This document shows, piece after piece, positions 26,976 through 41,100 of a DNA stretch of 64,000 bases. Position numbers and translations under genes: made by a program. The notes beneath the pieces were generated by a model. That model had not been told where the DNA came from. It searched no databases and saw only the letters and a program-made list of their open reading frames with translations. This DNA comes from Embiotoca jacksoni (Eukaryota; Chordata; Actinopteri; Embiotocidae): assembly GCA_022577435.1 (NCBI GenBank), contig JAKOON010000012.1:13262085-13326084 (forward strand), read 5' to 3'. Numbering within the stretch: position 1 is the first letter of the stretch; each line of letters starts with the position of its first letter.

Positions 26976-29171
26976 GTGTAACCCCCTCTCATACTTGCAC
27001 ACATACTCCATTTCACATTCCACATTAGCGCTGTCATGTTGCTCTGTTACAAAGCCCCTCACCCATCAAGAGTCCTTCAAAAGAACTGATGAATGGTCAC
27101 GCCAACAGGTTGAAACCTCCATGGGTGGCCCTATCTGATCAACATGCTCCAACATGTGGCCCTTCGCCTCTCAAACCATAGGATGGAAAACGTTATGGAT
27201 AGGCCAGACTGTCCTGGTACAGCCTTTCTATGTGCTTTTGTGTGAAAGGCCTTTTAAAATCTTCCCCTGTCCACATACGTCATGTTGATTTTCAAACATT
27301 CTGTAATGAGGCAATAACAGGCTGAATAAGTAGGGTAGGATAAATTGTACTGTTTTAAAGCAGAGAAGCATGTTGATAGATAATTACGGTTTGTTTAGGA
27401 TGTGCATGTTGTGGTTGGTGTGTTGCTCTGACCTGACCAGCTGTGATCAGCGGTAGAGTCATGCTACATGTTCAATTTATTAAAATTATGAACAATTTCT
27501 TTCTTTCACTATCTTTTACTTTAAATATATACAAAACAATTTAAAAAAAAAATGTAGTGCAGAGCTTTCTCCCTCAATAATAAATAACAGTCTTTAGTCA
27601 AAATAGTATTTGAGACAAAAACACTGCAGATAGCACTAAACCTTTTGAATTGCTCAAATCAAGTTCTCTGTTTTGCTCTCGTTAGCTGAGTCACTGTGGC
27701 GCAAACAAAATCACACTGTGCAAATGAGGAAATTGGATAATGAGAAGGTGGCTGCTGACATCTTGTTGGTTATGTTTCTTGTAGTATTTGTGTGCTAATA
27801 TAAGTAGTGTCTAATGCTGTTAGTTATTGAGCCCACTGCTATTCATTATGTATTAAAATGATCCATACGTCTGGCTCCTGTGTTAAAGACAAACTTCTGA
27901 ATGTTTATTTCGCATAAAATGCCTGTGATCAATCCATTATAAAACCAGTAAATAGGACCTAAAAGTGTATTAGCATCTCTGTGTATTCACATACATTGAT
28001 TTAATAATCCACCATCTCGCTTATTATACTGTGTCCTTCACAGTATAATGTGAAAGACATTTATTGTGAACTCCTCACTCATTTCCATAACTTTGGATTG
28101 ATTTCATTTGACGTAGTTTCTGCATGTGATTTGATGCAACGGGACGTTACTGTATTTAAGGTGTCCGGGCTAGAATCCAAATGATACCCTGGCTTTTCCT
28201 CTTTTGTTGTGACTTCACTTGTGTGTCATGAGACATTAGCAACAGTGGCCATATCATCTCTCTAGCTTGCAGCAATACATGCGCACGGGCGGCACGGTGG
28301 TGCAGTGGTTAGCACTGTTGCCTCACAGCAAAAAGGTTCTGGGTTCGAATCCGGTCCTGGGCCTTTCTGTGAGGAGTTTGCATGTTCTCCCTGTGCTTGC
28401 GTGGGTTCTCTCCGGGTTCTCCGGCTTCCTCCCATCATCCAAAAACATGCACCTCAGGACTGTGCTGACAGGTCATCATTGTAAATGAGAATTGGTTCTC
28501 AATTGATATTACCTGGTTAAATAAAGGTCAAATAAAATGCACAGCTGGAATGCCACAAGGAGGATTATTTTTTTTCATTTTTTTTTTCTCTCTCTCTCTC
28601 TTTCTCAGATACTGAAAAGACTCTCTCCAGCATTGAAATCCAACTTTAGATTTCTGTATCACATAAATTAAAAAAAAAAAAACTGCAAATGCTGCAATTG
28701 GAAATAAAAAAATCACCAAAAAAACACAAACATAGTTTGTATGTAATCATATTACATGGTGGGCTTAACTTAATGTATAGTTTGACCTTGCATGTGGTAT
28801 AATATAGAGTCTTGAGTCTTCTAAACTAAGCTTCTGTCTCTAACAGTCTTAAGTACATGCTGCATTCCCAGTCTTGGCGCCAATAAGCTCATGAGAGCAA
28901 CACGAACTTAACCCTGCAACCCTTAACAACCCTTAACAACCCCCTAATCTATAGACCCCAGCTCAGCCTGAGGAATGAGATATACTGTTCCTGCTAATGT
29001 GTGTGCTTGTGTGTATATCTGTGTGTGCGTATGTGCTTGTACAGTCACACAGAAAAGTGTGTGTGCATATGCTTGTGTGTTTGGGCCAGTGCTCTCTTTC
29101 ATAGCAGGGCTTGACTGCAGTCTTATGTTTCACTCTGCAGGAAACGCACACACAAACATGCTCACATGCAT

Positions 29172-29233
<62 letters not shown>

Positions 29234-32200
29234 ATCCATCTTCATAGGCAAGTCAGTCATCCATTGCAGCTTCAACTTTGGCCCACTTCCACTGGTATGT
29301 CTGTATTCATGTATGTATGTATGTATGAATGTCAGAGAGGGAGAGAGGCAGCAGACCAAGGAAGAGAAAGACGACCAGTTGGGGGGCCATTTGGATTTCC
29401 ATAGCATGCCATGCAGTGAGTTCATCGAGTTCACGTGTGAACCCAGTTTGCCTGCAGAAAGGCAAGGTGGTCTGATCTGTTTCTTGTCTTGCTGCATGAT
29501 GCAACGCTACACGCAGCTCGGGGCATGTTCTCTGTTGAGTGAAGAAAAGTTGAAAGCAGAAGGAGTCATCAGCATTTCTTAAAAATAAGGACATCTATAC
29601 TGTTGAAACATGCCCATGGCACTTTTAAATTGATTCTTCGAAAACTGACTTCATAGAGAGGGAGACTAACTTGCAAAGGAGCGTTTAAATGGTCTGATCT
29701 CCCTGTGGAATAAAACAGATAACTTCCCACTCGTTAGTTTGGCAGTGATTCATTGTTTGGTTCTATCTCTCGTACTTTATTTTTCTTTCTCTCTCATTCC
29801 TCCTCTGTATTAATTTCCTGCATGCTTCTTTCTGGAAAATCCTCTCGAACTACTTGGATATCTTTTACTTAGTCTTTTAGTTTAGTTACAGTAATTATGA
29901 AAAGCACAAAATGCTAATAATTTCAGGAAACGTCCATGGACAAGGCAGTCACTGATTTGGCGTTGGGGAAAATCAACGAAACAGCATTTCGTTTAAATAA
30001 TTGTCTATGTGCCCTGCTAGCCAAGTAAAACACGCGTATCAATGTTCTATCACAATACCACTGCATCATGTTAACTGTATGGCTGCCAGACGTTATAAGT
30101 CTTGTTGTAGAATAATTTAAAAGGAATGTTGGCACTGGATTTAAAGACTCGGATGCCTGCCAGAACTCCACTTGATTTAATTACTCTGTAGTAAACTCTA
30201 CTCCAGTCTGACAAACAAAATTTACCAGCTAATTTATGGTTAAACCACACACATACACGCACGTGCACAAGGTGCTCACGCAAATTAACTTTCTCCTGTC
30301 TCCTGTTCTTTGACTTATTTTCTATCAGATGGGTCTTGGTTCAGAGAGCCAGCAGAGAAAAAGGAAAGCTCCAGCTCCTCCTCCCACTCCTACGTCCATC
30401 ACCCAAGGCACTGACGACACTTCAACCTCTGATGCTCCCACTCCTGATAGCCAAGCTTCTGAAACACTGACCCGAACCTTCCGCACAAAGGTGGCACCGT
30501 CAACCACAGTCTCTGCTCCCACCGTGGTAATACAAACCATAAAACCAGCCCCCATCAAAACAGCAGTACATCCTCCACCTGTGTGCGATGCCACCCCAAC
30601 CCCCAGTTCTCCAACCCCAAGCAGCGGCACCACTGACAGCCTGGCTGTGCAGGATTCCAGCTCTGATCTCAGCCACAGCCTTGACGACTCAGACGCTGAC
30701 TTCGACCCGACTGGTTCCCACTGCAGCACCCTCACCAGCAGCTCAGTGAGCGGGTCGTTGCGGGTGCAGCCCGTCACCACAAGCACCACCAGCAGGAAGG
30801 AGGAATCTCCCAGAAGCGTGGCTGCCCAATCAAACCAAGAGGTGACTTCGGACAGCAGCTCCAGGTCGGAGACAGAATCACCCCTTAACCTGAAACTGGA
30901 CGAAGTTGAGAACAACAGACACAGCGCAATGGGTAAATATCTATGAAATGGCACAACAACAGGCACACAACACAACATCGTACAGTCTTCATCAACAGAC
31001 TTCAGTTTCTAGATTCAAACACTTAAAGTGAATGGTCTCAAATTTATCATTAATGTTCCTAAATTGATGCTTTCAATTGGCGTACTTCATTTTTGCAAAT
31101 TGAAGACAGAAACAAACACACTGGTAGATTTTTATCTTCCTAAACAGCAGTTTACCAACACAATTAATAGCAAATGACATCTAAGGGTATTTATAATAAG
31201 ACGGCCAAATATAGCACCTTAGTTTCTGAAAAGTTTGAATGTCTACCTGTTGTTTTCATTTCTCATTATGCTATATGTTCAGATTTATGCTAATATATTT
31301 TTCTTAATTATTCTGTGACTTAAAGTTTGATTTAAAAAAAAAAAAAAACGGGAATGTCACAATTCCAGTGGAAGTTGCTTGTAGAGGTTTTCTACATGTT
31401 AGAAACAGGCTGAATGACTAAATGTCTTGCCCTGGACAGCTGAACTGTCACATGGCAGCTACATCTGAAACTTAAACTGTGTGTGTGTGTGTGTGTGTGC
31501 GCACGTACACACACGTCATGGCTGAAGGACAGAAACTAGTGGGGCTGGTTTTCATCACGGCTCATGAGACAATACAGTCCTTGTCTGTCCCTCACGCTTA
31601 TCAATCTCTCGCGTCTTCTATCTTTCTTCCTTTTTACCTCCCTCTCTTTATCTTTTTTTTTTTTTCATCCCCGTCTTTATTTCTCTCCCGCTATCATGCA
31701 TGCAGCCACTCACACAAACCTTCAAAGCTGGCAGATACAAAGGCAGACAGATCCATCACCGATTTAAACAAGATCTACTTGAACTTTAGCTGGCCTCATA
31801 TTGATCTTTATATAACCCAGATCTTCCTCCGTAGCGAAGTGAGATTGCAGCAGAGGGTTGCCGCGTCTGACAGGGGCACAGATGAGAGAGCCGTAGACCT
31901 CAAAAGGGATGAGAAAGGTGAGAGTACCAGAATATAGCTGAGGGAGCGGAGCATGGGAAGGTTTCGACACAGGGGTGACAGGGTAGCGAGGTAGAAACGG
32001 GGGGACTACAGGGGTTTAAGGAGAGAGGGGTGATGGGCAGGCAGATGAAAGCAGGAGAAAGGATGAAGTATGAGGAGGTTAGTGCATTAGACAGGATAGA
32101 ACAGGAAGCACGAAGATCATTAATAAATTTATAGACCTAGCTACTTCTCTTTGTCTCTAGCCTGACACTCTGCTGACAGTGCACCATCTTCTCCTCCTAC

Positions 32201-35200
32201 TTTGCTTTGCCTCTGTCCCTATTTTCAACCTTTATTCCTAATTTTAATGTGTTGGAAAATATTCACCGAGTTAAGAAGTGTGTATTCCCTGAGATAGTTA
32301 CATTCAAAATGCCTCATTTCCTTTTATAGTTCCTTTTTTTTTTTATCCTGCGCACAACCTCAACATAAACTTTTAACTCGCAGTGACTGTAAACAATTCT
32401 CTTGTGCAGCCTGACAACTGCACTGTTTTTATATATGTGCAATATTTGGCAGTGAATAGCTTGTATACACGTTAGGACTAGACAGCTGCACCCTGCATGG
32501 ACGGTATAGGGTGGTTCCCTCATGCTTGTAAAGGCAGAGACAGAAATGCAAGTTAGTTTCTCGGTTATATAGTTTTGCTGTAGTCCTTAATTTATGCACG
32601 TTTAATTTATCTTTACATTTAGGCAAAATCGATCATGTGAAACTAAACTTAAACAGTGTGTGTTTTGCTTCGGGAAGCTTTTTGATGAAGCGTTGGCTCT
32701 TCAAAGTCCATTGTACTGTGGAGGCTTAAATTGTCTGTGTCTATGCTTTAGCAAGCATCGGTGTGTTTTGTGTATGTGTTCTGTACATTTTGAGCAAGCT
32801 GAAGATTTGCACACACAGAACAAAACGATTCAGATTGAAGTCTTGATAAAAGAAAACAAGTTTGAATTAAATCCATTGCAGGGCTGTAAAGACAGGTGGA
32901 AAATTGTGAAAGAGTACAAAAGTGCAAACATTTCAGTCGATTCTGGACTTTCCTCAATGTAAAATGAAGCTTCATTTTATCTTTTATATTTTTCCTTAAC
33001 TGCCACACCTGAGAAGAAAACAAACAAACAAAGGACAGTTTTTGAAGATGCAGCTCAACTCCTGCCAACCTCTGTAGATTTGGTGCATAGATACGTTTGA
33101 ATGAAAACAGGACAACAATAAATTCTATGGATTTGTAAAGTAGTTAAGCTCAAAACAGAGATTTCAGGGTTGAATATAAATTAGGTTCCTTTAAATGTAG
33201 TCGACACAAACTCCACGGGTTGGTATTCATAGAGTGATATGATACTACTGTTTTTGAGGCAGCATCTTGATATTATTTAGTGGTAGTAGAAATATTAGTC
33301 AGCAAGACATCAGTGCTTTGTGTGTGCTCTTGTATGTCTTCTTTTTGAGAAACAAGTGTGGACACAACAACAGTGTGTGTTCCTTCCAATTGTCAAGAAC
33401 AGAGTCAACAGACAAAGCAGCACATTCACAGCACCTGCTGACGAAGATACAGCACGCTGATGAATCACAGACGCTAAAAGGAAACTTACCTTGCTGTATT
33501 TCAACAGTGCTGTTTCCCAGTAATTGTGCTTTTCTCCCTATTATACAGTAATGCAGACTGTTTTTTCCCCCATTTCCTTTTGCATCACTTTTCTCTCATG
33601 TTTTATGCATCACTGTCTGCACGTTATACATTTGTAATCAACCACTCATTACTTCCTTCTATTACTTTCACCAAGTCAATTGGTGTCCACTTTTGGTAAG
33701 AAAAATTGATGAAATGTCTGGATGTGCGAGTTCTGTTGGAAGATTAAAAAAAAAAAGCTCGTGGGAGTTTAATAATCATATGTAACATTTTGAAAACATA
33801 ATTCTTCTATGTCTGATTCTGGACTCAATAATGGATATAACCTGTAGCTAAATCGCCTCTAACTACAGCAGTTCATGAAAACGTTTACATTTGCCTTTTC
33901 TGGGAATGCTGGCTTTTACTTTCAAAGTAGTAAACTGCTGGTTACAGCTGATAAAAACTGCAGTCTTAACTTATTTGTCAATATAACATATGACAATACC
34001 TAAAAATGTAAAATGTTTAAAAAGTATTTATAAATGAGTAAATGCAAGGTTTGGACAGAAATACTGAGCCTCACTTGAAGCCGCACACTAAGGCTCGAAG
34101 ATATAAAGGCAGCTCTACTGCTGGCACACATGATTGCTATTCAAGTTTTTACAGGATTCAACATTTTTTGTAAACTCCACATCCACTTTTCAAGGATCTG
34201 GGAACTTGTTGCAGTCACTTTTCTCAAAACTTCAACTGTTGCTCTTCAAGCCTTTGTTGCCAAGGTTGGGCCTTCCATGAAATTGTGAAATCGAGAGCTT
34301 GAACAGTTTGTTTTCCTATCCTGTTACGCTGCCAAGTAAAGAGTGCACAGTGGAGGTGGGAGCGACAAAAGAAGTGCGAGTATTTAGAAGTAAAGTGGCG
34401 AGAACAGACAGCAGATCCACATCTGTTGTGGTGCAATGCTAATCTACTGCCAATCAAGTGTTTTTTTTCAACAACAGCAAATGAAATACTTGTAGCAATT
34501 TGCTCAGTATTGATTTAGTAATGCTTAAAACAAAAACACATTTATATGGTGACAACAATGTTTGTGTTTAAATAAATTTAACTGAAACACAAACATTTAT
34601 TTTGGTGAAAACAGGAATCCTAAAAATGAGTCTACCTTTATTTATAATTATATCTTACCTGCAGGTATGAAAAGTTACTCCTTGATTTCATTGCAGCCCT
34701 GAAGGCAGCTCGGCAGATATGTTAATAAATCAGCAGCCTCACTGGAGAAATGCTGTGCCAGAGTGCTGTGTTATTACACATGGCTATCCACCCCTTTGCC
34801 TTTAGTAAATGCAAATTTAACCATTGTTCAACAAAATATTCTCACGCTTGACAAACATCAGACTGGTTTGTTATAACTTGAATTCTGTCCGTTTTGTAGG
34901 ATATGTCATGCTACCGCTGTTCATTAATCCAAGATAACTCATTAAGATGAGGTATCTTGCTTTCCAAGACAAAATTAGTGTTTTTTTGTTCTGGTATTGA
35001 AATGTATTATAAATCAAACAATGCTGCTTGGCATTTTAAGATATGATTGGGCAGTTTAAAACATGAGATACAGTAGAATTATAACACAGATTCACGACTT
35101 CTATACCAACCTCTTCTTTTCTATCCAAGTAACTGATGACAAAACACACCGTCTACCTTCGGCTGTTTATTCAGCGGTGGTGTGTGTGTTCACTTTGTGC

Positions 35201-38104
35201 CGGCCTGAACCTTCCCTACAACAATATTCACCAAGCCCTTTGATATCTGCACTTCATCCAGCCACTCTACACTGTGCACTCCTGAACTTACATGAACCAG
35301 AATACCTGATGAGCTTGATGACGCCCACAGAAGTCCATGTTCCCATGATCAACAGCTATGCACCTGTCGTGGCACTTGCCCGATTAAAACAGGACCTACA
35401 CAGTGATACACTTAGTGTCTCATCTGACAAAAAATTAGACAGAAACTCAAACTTGATCACCAGAAATGGCAAGGGTAAAGAAGCCAGTCTTTAAAAACAT
35501 TTCTGGGACAGGTTGCATAAAAACAAAAACTCTTCTTTTCTGTTTGATCCAAAGTTTATCTAAACAATGTTGTTACATTCCCCCGTTTCACACAAATGAT
35601 CATCAGTGCCTTCCCTACCTGCATGCTGTTTTTCCTCCAGGAAGCACTGATCGACCAGTCCCACCCAAACCTCGTCGTTCCTCGGCCCGGGAGCCATCAC
35701 ATCATGTCCTACCCCCTCCCTTGTCTTCCCCTCCCATTGATCCCACTGACAGCAACCCCCCACAGAATCCCATGGAGGTGGAGGAAGCAGCTCCCCAGTG
35801 TAGGTTCCAGATGGACTGCCTCTCCTTTTCCTTAATTCTTCATTTTTTTTTCTTTTCTTTCCTAGAAGCCACTCTCCTGGTTTTCCAACTCTTATTTAAT
35901 TTGTCCCAATCAGAATTTGGATCTGACTTTATTGCCAAACCTGTATGCATGCGTTTCCATGTGAATACTGAACTCTTTCCTCACATGCTTCCTATCTCTC
36001 CATCAGCGACCTGGGCAGCGGAGTTGTTAAGTGATAGCAGGTCCATATGAGGTCAAGGTGCTTCATATCTATAAAAGCCACTCTCTAAGCCCTGCTATTT
36101 CTCCTGGGTCCAAAAGGTCAGGGCCAGGGCCAACACCAATCAACCGGAGTGCCTTTTATGTTGCATTTAAACAGTACATGGAGTATATTAGTTGTATAAT
36201 GGGAGGAATTGTTGAGTGATGATGAACTGTATGTAAGCCTCTTTCTGTTTTGGTCTCTACATAACCATGCTAGATAGTCAATGGACCGTTCTTGCCAAAA
36301 AGCAGTGTCAAATAATCTATTCATCTCAAATCTGTTCTTTTTTTTTTACTCCCCACCCCGCACCCTTCTTCATAGTGTACTGCTGTGGGCCTGTGCGTCT
36401 GCGTTCCAAACACTCCTGAAGTCTCGCTCTCTCTGGCTTGATGCTTCCTTCATCCCAGCAATCCTTTCTCATCAGCTCCCCTGTGCTTCTTCGTGGCTCC
36501 TCTTATTTCTGTTCTACTTTCCTTTGATAATCTCCATCCTCCTCTCGTTCCTTTGAGAAAATGTTTTTCCACTGTTTATTCTGTACTCTTGTATTTGGTG
36601 TTACAGTTTCATTTCTATGATAATCCTTTCTATTATTTGCTTTTACTTGCGGTCACAGAAGCCAGTGTCAGTGCATTTGTCCTTGTGACACAAGTGAAAG
36701 CAGGTCTGGCCATCCAATGTCACTTATAGAAATGCTTTTTCGATTATTTTTTTATTTCTTTTTCTTATTTTCTTTTTTTTTTTACAAATGTACATACATA
36801 CTTTGCATGGTTTTGCATTTCCAATTGATCCACTGTTTGTGATTGATTAAGCATGAGATCAGAGCTGAGTTAAAAGGGGACACAGAACGTGGTCAGAAGA
36901 CTATGAGGCAAGGTCATGCAATATCGATCAGTCAATATTTTGGTGATGTAATAGCTGCAGATCGATGGCTGGAAAGTGTATGTTTCTCCGTCTGTTCCCA
37001 GTGTTGTGGTTTGGTTTAGAAACCTGAAACCTGAATGCATGCTGACTTTGGTAATAGAGTAAAGGGTGATCTGTCAATGACATGTTACATTTAGGTGGTA
37101 ATGGCTCATGTGTTTTTATAAAGACAAGTGTATGAAATACAAGACTTCGTCCCAAAGAAAGCTTTTAACATAGAAAAAGATGGACATTGTACGCTGATTT
37201 GTTGTAGAACTGTTACTGATATTGTTGAGGATTGTAGATGCATTAATGCTTCACAGCTTAGGATTGGTAGGAATATGAAATTCAAACATCATATTTGACA
37301 AAGAAGGTTGATTGTTTGGGTTTCAGTGTAAAATGAAAAATATCAATTGGCTTGAACTGCAAGAAATCTGACTTTATTAGAAAACCCGTGTCATAGAAAC
37401 AACTTTTTTTACACCTTTAAACACTACTATTCAAAATATTTTTCTTAAAAGTACCCTTTTAGTGGGATAACTGTTAAATAAATGGAGCACTTGTTTTTAT
37501 CATATGACTTGTTCTGTCCCATATGAATGCCACGATTGTTTTTGAGATGTGCACAGTTCATTTTGGGCTCTGATAACAGCAATATAAAAGGAAGATCTGA
37601 TCACATTTTTATTGTACTCTAATCCTTATTAGTACTTATTGATTCTGCAGAGATGTGAAAATGGAGCTCTCTTTTTAATGGAAAACATAATATATGTTTA
37701 AAAGACATTTTTCAATTAAAACAATTGAAGATTGGACCATGACTTTGATGAGTCATTGTGCATGGATTGCCTTGGTTAGTAAAGTGTCACAGTATTGACA
37801 GCTTGGGAATGGAGACGTTTTGTTTGGCTTTAACAGAAACATGTGCACAAGGTCATGCTGAGCTGGAGGTTTGAGAGCTCTGTGTGGATGTTTACAAGCA
37901 TATATGAGACCATAAGACTGTTTGAGTATATGTGCACTTGTCTTTGCATGTGCTTGTGAGCGTGTGCTGATTGTGGCTGTAGCTGGCATGACTCAGCTGT
38001 TGCTGGGAAGGAGCTGGGAGGACAGCCCCGTGAGTCATCACCACATCTCCTGGAACTAACTGTTCTCTCCACAACATTAGGACCAGACCCAAAACTGACT
38101 CGTG

Positions 38105-38139
<35 letters not shown>

Positions 38140-41100
38140 ACGCACACACATAGATAGGAAGACACATTGGAGCCAGTGCATGCGCAAATGCATGCACACT
38201 CTCACTGACACCTGGTATTACAAACAAGGCCACTCACTGTTAAACTCATTTGAAAGAATCCCCCTTTGGATTCCCAGTGCTGTGCATGCTAGATGTGCTT
38301 GGCTTAGAGTTCAATGAGATCAGTGACAGACTAAATAAGTTCTCCTAAACCCACAGGATTGACCAGAGCATGAGTGTACCAAAGAGATGAGAGGGTATGA
38401 AGCAATACTATCTTACCCTGGAACCTAAAACAGTACAGTACAAATCTAATTAAAAGGGTTTGTTTACAGTAAGTCCACCACACATCATTAAAGATGTTTT
38501 ATCAAGCCGCAAGTGGTTGTGCTCCAGGCTTGTGTTTGCTATATTTGGCTGTGTATGTGTGTGGTGTCAGAATGAATGTTGAAACTAACGTGAATACTTC
38601 CTCAGTTTTTTTTCCCCCTCTCTACTCTTCTTCCATCTCTTGATCTTCACGCTCACTCTGAATCCTGTGCTTCTTTTCAATTTTTTTTTTTTTTCTTGGT
38701 TTTACTTTTCTCATGTTTTCAAAGTATCTTTCAAAGGTCTTTTTAAGGTTTTGATGATCAGAGGAAAATAAATGAGGCCTACAACTTTTTTTTAATCTCA
38801 TGCATTGCATAAGTAAAATATGACATAACATTTCTACAAGACAAGTACGAGTCCTTTCTTTTCACTAAACAAAACTTGAGGCCACTGGAGACCCTTTGAT
38901 TTGCATGTTGAAGTTTTGTTTCTGCTAACAGTTGCAAACACTTTTGAATTGCAGTGATAACACCCAATACAATCAGGTTTTCTTCTGTCCTCTCCCAGCT
39001 TGGCTTCATTCCATGAGGACCTCTGCAGCCAGTGGCCAGAAATCAGAAACTGAAGCACCTGAGGACGAGACTCTGTCCTTGGGTAGCAGTGGCAGCAGCA
39101 GCCTGCCTGACCAGGGTTACGCAGCTTCTGAAGGTATGGTAGAGGGCGAGGACTCTGGCATGGTCAGCTCTCCATCTGACACCCAGCCCACCTCTCCAGA
39201 TGGGAGTTTGTCTCTGGATGGAAGTAGCAGAGGCAGAGGAGAGAAACTGGAACCAGTGCAGGACAGTTTCAGTGACAGCGATGAAGGATGTGCCATCTGG
39301 GGATCGAAACACAGGTAGAGAGGACGTTTTGAAATCATGGAAGGGGAACCATAGATGTGGGTGGGACAAGAATGAGGGACCGTCACAGACAAGCATATAC
39401 TGTACATTTATATTAACCTAATTCACCTAATTTGCAATACTTGTAGAGTGTCTTAAGACATCTGCCTTGGCCTCAGAAGAGTACAAATGACTCTACCTTC
39501 CTCATTCATCTATCTGGCCTCATTCTTCCCACTACTGTTTCATCTTTTTGTCAGTTCTTACCCATCTTTTACCTCCTTGTTTGTGCTGTTAATTTTATTT
39601 TTAATTCCATTTCAATAGATTCTGGTCTCCTGGCAAGCAATGCGCCATTTACCCTTTTGTCAGTTTGAGCCAGCCTAACCACTAATACCTAAACCCTGCA
39701 TGAAAACTATTAGTTCCACTCTTGCATTTGGCAAAGTTTCGTTTCCCACCTGCATTTTCACATGGAGATTGAACCATGACTGTTTCCCCTAACTTTACTC
39801 TGTCCACCTTTTTTTTTTTTTTTTAACCGTGCCAGCAGTAATAACCAAGAGCAGTTCCCACCATATTAGATTTGAGTTGTGGCCAAAGCTGGCACCCATA
39901 ACATTTCGTGCTGGGTTTTCATAGTCATTCATAGCCCATTGTGGAAAATGACTGCTGCTCCAGATCACTTTTCGCCTTTTAAGTTGTTGTGAAATGTGTA
40001 TGGTAATGTGCCCAGACCAGAGAGCTTGGATTGATGCTCTTACTCACAGAGACTTTATGAATCCAGAGTCTGGCCTGACGCTACTGGCTTCTCAGTATTC
40101 CAGGAAACCACTATAACCCTGTTTTCTCAGAATCGTTGAGGAAAAGAGGACCGGTCCAATTCTCTCAGAAGATAAATTCTATTTGGTTTGGCCTTCTTCT
40201 TGCAATTTGTTACGGCTAATATGCCACTAACTCATAAGAATGCTCTGCTGAACCCTTGAAGAGAGTGAAGGAGGTTTAAGCTGTGGTAATAATATCTTTA
40301 CAGCTGCATGTGTCAAAGCCAGCAGACTCTAGTAAAAATAAAATTCCTCTTTGAACAAGCACGAAATATTTAAAACTAACACATTTTTCCTCCCCGTCTT
40401 CTACTACTGAACTGCATTTACCCTTTTGATTTCTGAGTCGGCATAGTGACGGGAAGAGTGCTGACTGTAACAACAGCATCAAATACGTAGTTCATAACAT
40501 CTGTTGAGTGGTAGCTGGGAGGTTGTTAATAAATAATCAAGCAGTATTGTTTTTTTCTGCCTCTATGTAGTTATCCTCTTTTTGCATTACAAATGTTATG
40601 GGAGTCTGCTGGTCTTTTTGACATGTTTTTATGTTGCATTCTCAGGCATACTGACATCAGCCCACAGGCACAGTCAGTCAGGTTAAAAAGCAACTATGAA
40701 GAAGATGCAGAGCTCACAGCCCAGCTCCATCAGACGTTGGCAGATTTCGAGGCTGATCTTGCAGGTGAGGGGGCCTCTCAATTTTTAAAAATGATGAAAA
40801 ATCAACATATGTCCGCAGTAGCAACATATTATGTATTAATCCCTTGATCTCCTGTTCTCCAGGCCACATGGATATAGTCTCAGCAAAAGAGACACCATAT
40901 ACCATGTCCACTGACAGTAATGAGGTGCCCGTGTCTATGGTGGACATGGATGTGCCAGTCACAGCCATAGATGAAGTACTGGAGGACTATGAACAAAATA
41001 TTGTCCAACATGAGGTGAAGTCGCTTACCAGGATCGAGCCAGCTGGCAGCAAAGGTAGGAAGAACGACCAGTACATCAACACAATAGAGTTAAAAACTGT

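Larger units (their letters stand above)
20300..30328. other. cobl: cobl intron, 10 kb
   Basis: The largest intron of the gene. It holds CA repeats at 26935 and 29174, a tRNA-derived SINE at 28287 and a short direct repeat near 23221. No additional phase-0 exon was identified between the two KRAP exons. Confidence 0.65.

Noticed and set aside
28267..28488. 73-codon open frame
   Set aside because: It is the translation of the tRNA-derived SINE.
30325..30978. 217-codon open frame on the minus strand
   Set aside because: It lies opposite the large KRAP-2 cobl exon and is open only because of that exon's biased codon use; no known protein resemblance.
31847..31918. Open segment QRVAASDRGTDERAVDLKRD with a CAG acceptor and AAAG/GTGAGA donor in the 4.2-kb cobl intron
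   Set aside because: Its entry phase is 0 while the preceding cobl exon ends in phase 1; read in the required phase it meets a stop after a few codons.
35867..35935. Exon starting after CTTTCCTAG at 35866
   Set aside because: In both possible incoming phases a stop is met at once or within about a dozen codons.
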